From Paracoccaceae bacterium (lineage in GTDB: Bacteria; Pseudomonadota; Alphaproteobacteria; Rhodobacterales; Rhodobacteraceae): a DNA stretch of 26,753 nt. This document shows positions 16,641-24,238 of this stretch, in pieces. Where the stretch lies: the NCBI GenBank assembly GCA_002400675.1, contig NVQY01000010.1:1-26753 (forward strand), given 5' to 3'. The notes below the pieces were generated by a model. The model saw nothing but the letters and a program-made list of their open reading frames with translations, searched no databases and was not told the origin of the DNA. Both the position numbers and the translations under genes were made by a program. How positions within the stretch are numbered: the stretch's first letter is position 1; every line of letters starts with the position of its first letter.

Positions 16641-16853
16641 TCAACGCTTGCGCGCCTCCAACTCGGAATTGAACAGCCGCAATCGATGCGTCAGGTTCTC
16701 GCTATTGGTCACGGATTCGAAATTCTCAAACAGAAACGACAGCGCCTCGCCTTCGTCCAATCCGGCCTCGGAGGCGAACCGCTTCAGGCGGCGATACCCA
16801 TCCTCGGTCATGGCGATGGGCAACCTGCGGGTCAGACGAAATCGTTTCGGCAT
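16641..16853 (-). CDS. 70-residue basic protein, ribbon-helix-helix-like
   Basis: The product begins [20 protein letters not shown] and continues with [21 protein letters not shown] short N-terminal strand (about 8-15) followed by two helices with a Gly-containing turn between them (about 17-28 and 33-45) is the layout of a ribbon-helix-helix DNA-binding domain, but no family match is certain. GGAGAG precedes the ATG, and 13-nt and 51-nt gaps place it between the two acyl-CoA dehydrogenase genes on the same strand, so it is presumably expressed with them. It might be a local regulator or a partner protein. The C-terminal tail (48-70) is charged and probably helical. Confidence 0.72.
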   Translation of the reverse strand: MPKRFRLTRRLPIAMTEDGYRRLKRFASEAGLDEGEALSFLFENFESVTNSENLTHRLRLFNSELEARKR

Positions 16854-16881
16854 GGTCTCTCCATTGGTTGCGAATGTGTAG

Positions 16882-16898
16882 GGTGGGTGAAACCCACC
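16882..16898 (-). terminator. GGTGGGT-GAA-ACCCACC hairpin behind the large dehydrogenase gene
   Basis: GGTGGGT (16882-16888) and ACCCACC (16892-16898) pair perfectly over a 3-nt loop, 6 nt after the stop codon of the 593-residue dehydrogenase gene. No T-run follows on the minus strand, so termination would be incomplete. I recall very similar GGTGGGTTTCACCCACC strings as recurrent intergenic repeats in Rhodobacterales; that is memory, not a search. Confidence 0.5.
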
Positions 16899-16904
16899 GT
16901 TGCT

Positions 16905-18686
16905 TCAGAACTGATCCGCCGCCAGCGCCATGACCGTATCCGCGCCGCTTTGGATGCGGGCCAAATGCATACCGGTCGCCGGCAAACGCCGCGCCATGTA
17001 GTACCGCCCGGTGGCAATCTTTGTCTCGTAGAACGCCACGTCAGAGGCCCCCCCATCCAGAGCGTCCTGCGCCGCCTTTGCCATGCGCGCCCACATTAGG
17101 CCAAGGCAGACATGGCCGAACAGATGCATGAAATCACTGGACCCGGCCAGCGCGTGATTGGGGTTCTTCATGCCGTTTGCCATGAAATACATACCTGCCG
17201 CCTGCAAATCCTTGGATGCCGTCTTGAGGGGCTCAAGGAAATCGCGATCAAACGCTTCGTTCGCGCCTTTGTTGTCCTTGCCGAAATCCTTGACCATGGC
17301 AAAGAACGCCATCACATGCTTGCCGCCGTCTTGCGCCAGCTTGCGGCCCACAAGGTCAAGCGCCTGAACGCCGTTGGCCCCCTCATAGATCATCGCGATG
17401 CGCGCATCTCGGGTGTATTGCGACATGCCGGATTCTTCGATGTAGCCGGCCCCGCCAAACACCTGTTGGGCCTGAACGGTCATGTCATAGCCTTCGTCCG
17501 TCAGGAACCCCTTGATTACCGGGGTCAACAGTGACACCAGCCCTTCGGCATCGTCATCATCGGCACGGTGTGAGGCGTCGATCATGCTGGCACCCCATAA
17601 CAGCAATGCCCGCGCGCCCTCGGTAAAGGATTTCTGATCCATCAGCGACCGGCGGATATCCGGATGCACGATCAGCGGGTCGGCCGGGCCATCGGGGTTT
17701 TCCACCCCGGTCACCGCACGTCCCTGAAGCCGGTCTTTGGCGTAGATGACCGCGTTCTGATAGGCCGCGTCGGCCTGTGACAGACCCTGCATGCCCACAC
17801 CGATGCGCGCTTCGTTCATCATGGTGAACATGGCGCGCATACCCTTGTTTTCGGCGCCCAGCAAATATCCGGTCGCTTCGTTGTAATCCATCACGCAGGT
17901 CGAATTGCCGTGGATGCCCATTTTCTCTTCGATCATGCCGCAGGTGACGCCGTTGCGTGCGCCAAGGGATCCGTCTTCGTTGATCAGGAACTTTGGCACG
18001 ATGAACAGCGACACGCCCTTGATCCCGTCAGGGCCACCGGGGATGCGGGCCAGCACCAGATGGATGATGTTGTCGGACATGTCATGTTCGCCGGACGAGA
18101 TGAATATCTTTTGCCCGCTGACTTTATAACTTCCGTCATCCTGAGGCTCGGCCTTGGTCCGCATCATCCCCAGATCGGTGCCGCAATGCGGTTCGGTCAG
18201 GTTCATGGTGCCGGTCCAGTCGCAGGCGATCATCTTAGGCAGGTATTTGTCTTTCTGTGCGTCCGTGCCGTGCGCCAGAATGGCCGAAGCCGCACCGTGG
18301 GTCAGGCCGTGATACATGGTGAACGCCTGATTTGAGCCTGAGAACATCTCGCCCACAGCCGTCCCGTCCACGTAAGGCATGTTCTGCCCGCCATATTGTT
18401 CCGGCATATCCAGCCCGGGCCAGCCGCCTTCGCGGATCTGATCGAACGCGGCCTTGAACCCGGTGGGGGTGCGCACGACGCCGTTTTCCAAGGTGCAGCC
18501 TTCGACATCGCCCACCACGTTCAGCGGGGCAAGGACTTCGGCGCTGATCTTGCCGGCCTCTTGCAGAATTGCACCGGTGAAATCCGGGTCCAGATCCGCA
18601 TAGCCGGGGACCTGTGCCTGCGTGATCTTCAGGACATCATGCAGGATAAACTGGGCGTCTTTTATGGGCGGGGTATAGCTGGGCAT
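16905..18686 (-). CDS. Acyl-CoA dehydrogenase with fused C-terminal domain (DmdC/FadE-like)
   Basis: The 593-residue FAD enzyme belongs to the large acyl-CoA dehydrogenase type with an extra C-terminal domain (about 465-593). Motifs include [13 protein letters not shown] (161-173), [33 protein letters not shown] (410-429) and the catalytic base Glu435 in [11 protein letters not shown]. The size and architecture match both general bacterial acyl-CoA dehydrogenases and the 3-methylmercaptopropionyl-CoA dehydrogenase DmdC of the marine DMSP demethylation pathway; the sequence alone does not separate these. AAAGAGA precedes the ATG at 18686. The gene lies 51 nt downstream of a MerR-type regulator gene on the same strand, which suggests co-transcription and autoregulation of the cluster. 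Confidence 0.93.
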   Translation of the reverse strand: MPSYTPPIKDAQFILHDVLKITQAQVPGYADLDPDFTGAILQEAGKISAEVLAPLNVVGDVEGCTLENGVVRTPTGFKAAFDQIREGGWPGLDMPEQYGGQNMPYVDGTAVGEMFSGSNQAFTMYHGLTHGAASAILAHGTDAQKDKYLPKMIACDWTGTMNLTEPHCGTDLGMMRTKAEPQDDGSYKVSGQKIFISSGEHDMSDNIIHLVLARIPGGPDGIKGVSLFIVPKFLINEDGSLGARNGVTCGMIEEKMGIHGNSTCVMDYNEATGYLLGAENKGMRAMFTMMNEARIGVGMQGLSQADAAYQNAVIYAKDRLQGRAVTGVENPDGPADPLIVHPDIRRSLMDQKSFTEGARALLLWGASMIDASHRADDDDAEGLVSLLTPVIKGFLTDEGYDMTVQAQQVFGGAGYIEESGMSQYTRDARIAMIYEGANGVQALDLVGRKLAQDGGKHVMAFFAMVKDFGKDNKGANEAFDRDFLEPLKTASKDLQAAGMYFMANGMKNPNHALAGSSDFMHLFGHVCLGLMWARMAKAAQDALDGGASDVAFYETKIATGRYYMARRLPATGMHLARIQSGADTVMALAADQF

Positions 18687-18737
18687 TGCGGTCTCTTTCT
18701 GGTCGGGTCGGTGTTGGGCGGATGGCGGGCGGGCGGT

Positions 18738-19139
18738 CTATTCGGCCGCTTTGTTGGGTTTGGCATTGGCGGTGATCATGTTCTCACCCCACTTTAGCTG
18801 TTCGCGCAGATCGTCAATCGCAAGGCCAAGTTCTTCGTGGCGCTGCTCCATGTCGGCCAGACGTTCGCGGCCGATCTCATAGGTACGCGACAGTTGCGTG
18901 TGCTGTTGATCGCCAATGTGGTAAAGGTCAAGAAGCTGGCGGATTTCCTCAAGGCTGAAGCCAAAGCGCTTGCCCCGCAGGATCAGTTTCAGCCGCGCAC
19001 GGTCGCGTTTGGAGAATAGACGCTTTTGGCCTTCGCGCGCCGGGAACAACAGCTCCTTGGATTCGTAGAACCGCAATGTGCGCGGGGTGACGTTGTAGGT
19101 GTCGCACATCTGGCGAATGGTCAGGATTTCTTTGGTCAT
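18738..19139 (-). CDS. MerR-family transcriptional regulator (LiuR-like)
   Basis: With ATG 19139 (AAGGGGA upstream) the protein has 133 residues; the frame to 19181 has no good ribosome-binding site. Residues 4-70 form the winged-helix MerR domain: LTIRQMCDTYNVTPRTLRFY, followed by the wing and FGFSLEEIRQLL. Residues about 78-115 are a coiled-coil dimerisation helix. The C-terminus has no cysteine cluster, so metal sensing is unlikely. MerR proteins with short coiled-coil tails and an ACGT-type operator (LiuR group) control branched-chain amino acid and fatty acid degradation in proteobacteria. The position directly in front of the acyl-CoA dehydrogenase gene fits this; the effector is unknown. 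Confidence 0.9.
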   Translation of the reverse strand: MTKEILTIRQMCDTYNVTPRTLRFYESKELLFPAREGQKRLFSKRDRARLKLILRGKRFGFSLEEIRQLLDLYHIGDQQHTQLSRTYEIGRERLADMEQRHEELGLAIDDLREQLKWGENMITANAKPNKAAE

Positions 19140-19194
19140 GCGTGGTCCCCTTGGGGTCTGCGTTGCCGCAATCAGATGCACATGTCTTGGCGTG

Positions 19195-19237
19195 TTTACA
19201 ACACATGCTTGACGTTAACGTAAGCTGAACGTCACGT
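19195..19237 (-). promoter_or_regulatory. ACGT-rich operator and promoter of the MerR gene
   Basis: The plus-strand sequence CTTGACGTTAACGTAAG (19208-19224) is an imperfect palindrome with the perfect core ACGTTAACGT. ACGT occurs four times, at 19212, 19218, 19229 and 19234. On the minus strand TTACGT (19218-19223) and TGTAAA (19195-19200) with a 17-nt spacer could serve as -35 and -10, so the operator would cover the -35 region. The core resembles the consensus I recall for LiuR-type MerR proteins. The promoter boxes are weak and tentative. Confidence 0.55.
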
Positions 19238-19282
19238 CACTATACTTTTGCCTGCGATTAGAGAGATTCCCGGACCCAGTTG

Positions 19283-19477
19283 TCAGCGACCGGTATCGCC
19301 GCCCCGTGGCCCGCGGTAATAGGCGCTGCGGGCACTGCGGCGCGCGTCGGCTTGAGAAACATTGCTTTGCTGAGAGGCACCCGCAGGGGCTATGCCAGTG
19401 CCGCCTTGCGTGGGGTCGCAGGCGGACAGGCCTGTCAGGACAAAAACGGCGGTAAGGATGCGAAAAGGTCGGAACAT
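19283..19477 (-). CDS. Small lipoprotein
   Basis: The 64-residue product starts MFRPFRILTAVFVLTGLSAC and has a clear lipobox LSAC, with Cys20 as the lipidation site and Asp at +2, which in E. coli favours inner-membrane retention. The mature part of 45 residues is Gly/Ser/Arg-rich and ends YYRGPRGGDTGR, probably disordered. Ribosome-binding sequence is weak (GAG about 14 nt upstream), so the evidence is mainly the lipobox. It lies between the two MerR genes on the same strand; no functional link is visible. I do not recognise a family. Confidence 0.62.
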   Translation of the reverse strand: MFRPFRILTAVFVLTGLSACDPTQGGTGIAPAGASQQSNVSQADARRSARSAYYRGPRGGDTGR

Positions 19478-19601
19478 GTGCGCGGGTCACTCTCAAACAG
19501 GGGATGCGGCATTACTGGGTACACGACTGAATGGCACCAGCATCGGTCATCAGGGCCGCCGGATCAACCGATGGGGCCGGGCTTCACGCGATTATGACCC
19601 G

Positions 19602-19970
19602 TCAGGCGTTGCGCGCCGCAGTTTCCGCCCGCAGCTTTTCCAACGCACGGATCGAGTCGTCAATCTGTTCACGCTGATGGGCCAGTTCCTTTAGTTGGCG
19701 ATCGGCCATTTCGACAAAGGCCTGCATCTGCGCCGAGGTGCCTTCGTTTTCGTAAATCAACAGCCACTGGCGAATCTCTTCTAACTGAAAGCCGAATTTG
19801 CGACCACGCATGATCAGTTTCATCCGCGCACATTCGCGCACACCATAGAATCGCGACCGGCCAACGCGGTCGGGTTGCAGCAGTTCAATGTACTCGTAAT
19901 ACCGCAATGTACGCGGGGTCACGTCGAATTCGGCGCACATTTCCTTGAATGACAAACGCGGTTCTGACAT
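19602..19970 (-). CDS. MerR-family transcriptional regulator, second copy
   Basis: The ATG at 19970 gives 122 residues. The MerR winged helix covers residues 4-70 (SFKEMCAEFDVTPRTLRYYE, then FGFQLEEIRQWLL), followed by a coiled-coil helix (about 80-115). It is a clear paralogue of the regulator encoded at 18738-19139, sharing MC..(Y/F).VTPRTLR.YE and FGF.LEEIRQ, but the recognition-helix neighbourhood and C-terminus differ. No cysteine cluster suggests a metal. It is the most upstream gene of the minus-strand block and divergent from the thioesterase gene with 124 nt between starts. I could not find an ACGT palindrome in that gap, so its target may be elsewhere. Confidence 0.88.
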   Translation of the reverse strand: MSEPRLSFKEMCAEFDVTPRTLRYYEYIELLQPDRVGRSRFYGVRECARMKLIMRGRKFGFQLEEIRQWLLIYENEGTSAQMQAFVEMADRQLKELAHQREQIDDSIRALEKLRAETAARNA

Positions 19971-20094
19971 CTCTTCAACTCCCTCGCGGCGCAACGGTAT
20001 TCCGACCCACAGCCAAGCGCAACCAGTGGGCTTGCTCTTTGGGTCATGCGGGGATCATAAAGGCGCGACAAGTCAGATTTCGGGAACAGGATGC

Positions 20095-20517
20095 ATGGTG
20101 AACAAGGCAAAAGTAGCGCGGCAATTCATCGAGGCAATTCCCCACGCAAGGGCGCTGGGCATGAAACTGACCGAAATCAGTGACGGTACGGCGGTGATTA
20201 CCATGCCCTACGACAAAAAGCTGATCGGCGACCCCAAGACCGGGGTGATCCACGGCGGCGCGGTGTCGGCGGTGATGGACACTTGCTGTGGCGCGGCGGT
20301 GATGAGCCATCCTTCCGCCCCCGGCGGCACCGCGACCATGGATTTGCGCATTGACTACATGCGCGCCGCTCATCCGGGGCAGGCAATCACCACCACGGCG
20401 ACCTGTTACCACATCACCCGCAACGTGGCCTTTGTACGCGCCACAGCGGTGGACGAGGACACGGACAACCCGGTGGCCACCGCAACCGGATCATTCACCG
20501 TGGAGACAAAGTTTTGA
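20095..20517 (+). CDS. PaaI-type hotdog thioesterase 1
   Basis: The 140-residue single-hotdog protein would hydrolyse acyl- or aryl-CoA thioesters. The characteristic helix motif is VIHGGAVSAVMDTCCG, with HGG at 53-55. A GGAACAGG sequence lies directly upstream of the ATG at 20095. The gene is followed by a second, different hotdog gene with a 4-nt overlap. Context beside the beta-oxidation block suggests release of CoA from stalled intermediates, but the substrate is not readable. Confidence 0.88.
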   Translation: MVNKAKVARQFIEAIPHARALGMKLTEISDGTAVITMPYDKKLIGDPKTGVIHGGAVSAVMDTCCGAAVMSHPSAPGGTATMDLRIDYMRAAHPGQAITTTATCYHITRNVAFVRATAVDEDTDNPVATATGSFTVETKF

Positions 20518-21044
20518 GCCGCCAACGTCCCGAACCGATGCAGGTGGTCAAGCAACGGCGCGACGCCGCGTTAAACGCGCTGGTTGAAGGGGTGCCGTAT
20601 ATCCGGTTCCTCGGCATCGAATTTGACCGGCGTGGCGATGAGCTGACCGGATTGCTGAATTTCAACGACACCCAGATCGGCAATCCGTTCCTGCCAGCGA
20701 TTCACGGCGGCGTCACGGCGGCGTTTCTTGAGGTGACGTCGATCATCACGCTTAGCTGGTCGTTCCTGTGGCCGGATATCGAATCCGGGGCAATTGATGT
20801 CGAACAGATGGCGCGGGGTGATCTGCCCAACCTGCCGAAAACCATTGATTTCACAGTGGATTACCTGCGGTCCGGCCTGCCGCGCGATGCCTATGCCCGC
20901 GCCACGGTCAGCCGGGCAGGGCGGCGCTATGCATCCGTGCGGGTCGAGGCGTGGCAGGACAATCGGTCCAAGCTATTCGCGCAGGCGGTGGGGCATTTCC
21001 GTATGCCGCAGCCGACGCCAAAACCCGAGACGCCCGGTGACTGA
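20514..21044 (+). CDS. PaaI-type hotdog thioesterase 2
   Basis: The 176-residue product contains the hotdog helix motif PAIHGGVTAAFLEV (HGG at 64-66). The start is TTG 20514, which overlaps the previous stop (TTGA) and has GGAGA seven bases upstream; an ATG at 20538 lacks such a site. Compared with copy 1 it has an N-terminal extension of about 20 residues and a Pro-rich tail (MPQPTPKPETPGD). Side-by-side hotdog genes often encode hetero-oligomers or enzymes with separate chain-length ranges; either is an inference. The MATE exporter follows with an 8-nt overlap. Confidence 0.87.
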   Translation: MSRQRPEPMQVVKQRRDAALNALVEGVPYIRFLGIEFDRRGDELTGLLNFNDTQIGNPFLPAIHGGVTAAFLEVTSIITLSWSFLWPDIESGAIDVEQMARGDLPNLPKTIDFTVDYLRSGLPRDAYARATVSRAGRRYASVRVEAWQDNRSKLFAQAVGHFRMPQPTPKPETPGD

Positions 21045-22377
21045 CACCACCGCGCAAAGCACCCGGCAGATTACCCAACAGATCACCCACCGGCGGGTTC
21101 TGACCATCGCGCTGCCGATTGTTCTGGCCAACGCAACGGTGCCGATCCTTGGCGCGGTTGATACCGGCGTTGTCGGCCAGATCGGTCTGGCCGCCCCGAT
21201 TGGGGCCGTTGGCATCGGCGCGATCATTCTGGGCGCGCTTTACTGGATATTCGGGTTCTTGCGCATGGGTACGGTTGGCCTGACCTCGCAGGCACGCGGC
21301 GCGGGTGAGGATGGCGAAGTGGCCGCCCTTTTGACCCGCTCTTTGATGATCGGCGCGGTCGGTGGCGTGGCGCTGGTTGTGTTGCAGGTGCCGTTGATGT
21401 GGGCCAGTTTTCAGGTCTCGCCCGCCAGTCCCGAGGTGGAAACGCTGGCGCGCGATTACATGCGCATCCGCATCTGGTCGGCCCCGGCGGCGATTGCCAT
21501 GTTCGGCATCACCGGCTGGCTGGTCGCGATAGAGCGTACGCGCGCCGTGCTGGTGCTGCAATTGTGGATGAATGGGCTGAACATCTCGCTGGACCTGTGG
21601 TTCGTGATGGGGTTGGGCTGGGGCGTCAGCGGGGTGGCGTTTGCCACGTTTCTGGCCGAGTGGTCCGGACTCGTGCTGGCGCTGTGGTTCTGTCGCGGGG
21701 TGTTTCGGGGCGTGGACTGGCGCGCATGGGGGCGGGTGTTTGATGTCGTCCGGTTGCGGCACATGGCATCGGTGAATACCGACATCATGATCCGGTCGAT
21801 GTTGTTGCAGGCAATCTTTGTGTCGTTCCTGTTCTTTGGCGCGGGGTTTGGCGATGCCACGCTGGCGGCCAATCAGGTGTTGATGCAGTTCCTGTTTATC
21901 ACCGCCTACGGCATGGACGGCTTTGCCGCCGCCGCCGAGGCGCTGGTCGGGCAGGCCATGGGCGCGCGCCAACGGGCCGCCTTGCGGCGTGGCGCGTGGA
22001 TGACCAGATTCTGGGGGTTGGTGGTCGTGGTCACGCTGGCGGTGGTGTTCGCGCTGATGGGCGGCGCGATCATTGATCTTATGACCACGTCGCCAGAGGT
22101 GCGCGAGGTCGCCCGCACCTATTTGCCCTATATGGTCGCCGCGCCTTTGTTGGGTTGGGCATCATGGATGCTGGACGGCATTTTCATCGGTGCCACCCGC
22201 GCAGCGGACATGCGTAACATGATGGCGATCAGCTTTGTGATCTATTGTGCCGCCATCTGGGCGTTGATGCCGGTGTTTGGCAATCATGGGCTATGGTTGG
22301 CATTGCTGATATCGTTCGTGGCACGCGGCATCAGCTTGGGCCTGCGCTATCCGGCGCTTGAGGCGCAGGCGGCCTAA
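21037..22377 (+). CDS. MATE-family (DinF-like) efflux transporter
   Basis: The 446-residue inner-membrane protein has about twelve hydrophobic helices in two homologous halves, the layout of MATE Na+/H+-coupled exporters, with the typical opening LTIALPIVLANATVPILGAVDTGVVGQIG (about residues 23-51, given as an extent) and the ANQVLMQFLFITAYGMDG segment near 275. The start is GTG 21037, eight bases inside the thioesterase gene; a longer frame to 20794 runs through that gene and its extra sequence is not membrane-like. The sequence most resembles the DinF subgroup. The substrate is unknown. Its stop codon overlaps that of the convergent arsC-like gene. Confidence 0.92.
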   Translation: MTDTTAQSTRQITQQITHRRVLTIALPIVLANATVPILGAVDTGVVGQIGLAAPIGAVGIGAIILGALYWIFGFLRMGTVGLTSQARGAGEDGEVAALLTRSLMIGAVGGVALVVLQVPLMWASFQVSPASPEVETLARDYMRIRIWSAPAAIAMFGITGWLVAIERTRAVLVLQLWMNGLNISLDLWFVMGLGWGVSGVAFATFLAEWSGLVLALWFCRGVFRGVDWRAWGRVFDVVRLRHMASVNTDIMIRSMLLQAIFVSFLFFGAGFGDATLAANQVLMQFLFITAYGMDGFAAAAEALVGQAMGARQRAALRRGAWMTRFWGLVVVVTLAVVFALMGGAIIDLMTTSPEVREVARTYLPYMVAAPLLGWASWMLDGIFIGATRAADMRNMMAISFVIYCAAIWALMPVFGNHGLWLALLISFVARGISLGLRYPALEAQAA

Positions 22378-22718
22378 AGCAGGCCCAGAATGGCCTCGGT
22401 CGGCCTGCCGATAACGGCGCGTGCGCCGGAAATGGCGATCGGGCGCTCGATCAGGACCGGGTGCGCGGCCATGGCAGCAATCAGCGTGGTTTCAGAGTCG
22501 CCGCCCGACAGCCCCAGTTCCTTGAACAGCGTTTCACCGGCGCGCATCATGTCGATCACCGGCGGATTGCCCAAGGCCCGCCAGACGGCGGTGATTTGGG
22601 CCGCGTTCGGGGCGTCCTTGAGGTACAGGCGCACGGTCGGCTCGATGCTATGTTCGCGCAACAACGCCAGCCCGGCGCGGGATTTTGAACAGCGCGGGTT
22701 GTGCCAGTATTCGATCAT
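22374..22718 (-). CDS. arsC: ArsC-family arsenate reductase (glutaredoxin type)
   Basis: The 114-residue thioredoxin-fold protein has nucleophile Cys10 in HNPRCSKSR and the three arginines that bind the oxyanion in E. coli ArsC at corresponding places (Arg59, Arg92 in LIERPI, Arg105 in IGRP). It could reduce arsenate with glutathione/glutaredoxin. No arsenite efflux pump or ArsR gene is nearby, so a YfgD-like housekeeping role is equally possible. The ATG overlaps the pyrD stop by four bases (ATGA). Confidence 0.88.
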   Translation of the reverse strand: MIEYWHNPRCSKSRAGLALLREHSIEPTVRLYLKDAPNAAQITAVWRALGNPPVIDMMRAGETLFKELGLSGGDSETTLIAAMAAHPVLIERPIAISGARAVIGRPTEAILGLL

Positions 22719-23773
22719 ACCCAGTCCTTTCGTTTGCTTGCTACCGCCTCGGCCACGTTGGCAAACCCGTCGCGCGCCAGCAGATCGTCCAGCCCCAGCG
22801 CAATATCGCGCACCAGTGACAGGCCGTTGAACACCAGCGCGGTGTATAGCTGCACCGCCGAGGCCCCGGCGCAGATCTTGGTATAAGCATCCGCCGCCGA
22901 GGCGACGCCGCCCACGCCGATCAACGGGATTTTGCCATCGGTCAGCGCCGAAAGTTGCGCCAGAACGCGGGTGGACTTTTCGAACAATGGTGCGCCGGAC
23001 AGGCCGCCCTTTTCCTGCGCATGGGGTCCGTTCAGCCCATCGCGGTCCAGCGTGGTGTTGGTAGCGATGATCGCGTCCACCGGGGTCGCGCGGGCGACCT
23101 CTGCAATGTCGGCCAGTTCGTTGGGGGTCAGATCCGGGGCGATTTTCAGGAAAATGGGGATGCGGATGGGGAAGGCATCGCGCACCTCGATCACCCCGGC
23201 CAGCAACGCGCCAAGCGCCGCTTTGCCCTGCAAATCACGCAAGCGTTCGGTGTTGGGCGACGACACGTTGACGGTGGCGAAATCAATATGCGGCCCGCAA
23301 TGCTGCAACACGCGGGCAAAATCGCCGGCGCGGTCGTCACTGTCCTTGTTGGCCCCCAGGTTCAAGCCGATCACCGCACCCTGCGGGCGTTGGGCCAGTC
23401 GCGCGCCAATCGCCTGCATCCCGTCATTGTTAAAGCCAAAGCGGTTGATCGCCGCGCGGTCTTGCGTCAGGCGAAACAGGCGCGGGCGCGGGTTGCCGGG
23501 CTGTGGGCGCGGGGTCGCGGCCCCCACTTCGACAAAGCCGAACCCGGCGCGCGACAGGGGCGCAAGCGCCACCGCGTTCTTGTCGAACCCCGCCGCCAGC
23601 CCAACCGGGTTGGGCAGGTCCAAGCCCGCAACCGTGCAGCGCAACCGCTCCGATGTCACCACCCCCGGCAGCGCCAACACCCCCATGCGCAGCGCCTTTA
23701 GCGCCAGCCCATGTGCGGTTTCGGGATCAACACGGCGCAGGGCCAACAGCCCGGCCTGTTCGATCAGCCGCAT
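22715..23773 (-). CDS. pyrD: Dihydroorotate dehydrogenase (quinone), class 2
   Basis: The 352-residue enzyme oxidises dihydroorotate to orotate in pyrimidine synthesis and passes electrons to the quinone pool at the inner membrane. Class 2 features are the N-terminal helical extension (about 1-40), [10 protein letters not shown] (110-119), [25 protein letters not shown] (168-182, containing the catalytic serine), ATNTTLDR and the FMN phosphate site [15 protein letters not shown]. The start overlaps the upstream DUF952 gene by 10 nt; its stop overlaps arsC. The three genes therefore form a tightly packed unit. Confidence 0.96.
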   Translation of the reverse strand: MRLIEQAGLLALRRVDPETAHGLALKALRMGVLALPGVVTSERLRCTVAGLDLPNPVGLAAGFDKNAVALAPLSRAGFGFVEVGAATPRPQPGNPRPRLFRLTQDRAAINRFGFNNDGMQAIGARLAQRPQGAVIGLNLGANKDSDDRAGDFARVLQHCGPHIDFATVNVSSPNTERLRDLQGKAALGALLAGVIEVRDAFPIRIPIFLKIAPDLTPNELADIAEVARATPVDAIIATNTTLDRDGLNGPHAQEKGGLSGAPLFEKSTRVLAQLSALTDGKIPLIGVGGVASAADAYTKICAGASAVQLYTALVFNGLSLVRDIALGLDDLLARDGFANVAEAVASKRKDWV

Positions 23774-24108
23774 GTCATGTCGTCGGGGAACTGATGCCGC
23801 CCGTCCACCAGCGGCAGCGGCTTGGCCCAGATCACCTCATCCAGTCGCAAGGCGCGGTAAAGATGCGGGAACAGCGCGTCACCGCGCGAGACCTCCCACT
23901 TCAGGGCCTCGCCCATGGCATCGGTATCAAGCGCGAGAACCATCAGACCGTCACGCCCGGCAAAATGCTTGGCCGCCGTTTCGGTTGCCTGTTCGGCGGT
24001 GGAAAAATGCACAAACCCGTCTGCCAGATCAATCGGTGCCCCAAGGGTGTCACCATTGGCCTGTAGCGTGGCCCATTCGTCGTCAGAGAATATCTTGTAT
24101 ATCAGCAT
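23764..24108 (-). CDS. DUF952 family protein
   Basis: The 114-residue product begins [19 protein letters not shown] and contains [20 protein letters not shown] and [19 protein letters not shown], the characteristic segments of DUF952. The family has a small alpha/beta fold related to the ADP-ribosyltransferase-like group, with a conserved His-Phe-Ser segment, but no demonstrated activity known to me. The ATG at 24108 matches family length; the frame to 24150 adds an unlikely leader. It overlaps pyrD by 10 nt and is a common neighbour of pyrD in alphaproteobacteria. Confidence 0.88.
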   Translation of the reverse strand: MLIYKIFSDDEWATLQANGDTLGAPIDLADGFVHFSTAEQATETAAKHFAGRDGLMVLALDTDAMGEALKWEVSRGDALFPHLYRALRLDEVIWAKPLPLVDGRHQFPDDMTCG

Positions 24109-24176
24109 GGCCGCGTGATGCCCCGGCACGCGTTTGGAATCAAGTGCCAACCGGGCATCCGGTAACGCCGGACCCT

Positions 24177-24238
24177 TTGACTCTGAACGGGATGCAGCGC
24201 ACGATCACTGGCAAAACAACACTGAGGGAGATTTCCAG
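24177..24238 (+). promoter_or_regulatory. Possible promoter of the 5'-nucleotidase gene
   Basis: TTGACT at 24177-24182 is a good -35 candidate; 17 nt further only the weak CACGAT is present as -10. GGGAG at 24226-24230 is the ribosome-binding site of the gene. The 130-nt divergent gap contains no other clear element, and I see no Pho box. Confidence 0.3.

Noticed and set aside
20908..21972. 354-residue minus-strand frame opposite the thioesterase and MATE genes
   Set aside because: His/Gln/Arg-rich translation antisense to membrane-protein coding sequence; no motif.
22374..22718. Arsenic resistance operon
   Set aside because: Only an ArsC-like reductase is present; no arsR, arsB/acr3 or arsH gene lies next to it.
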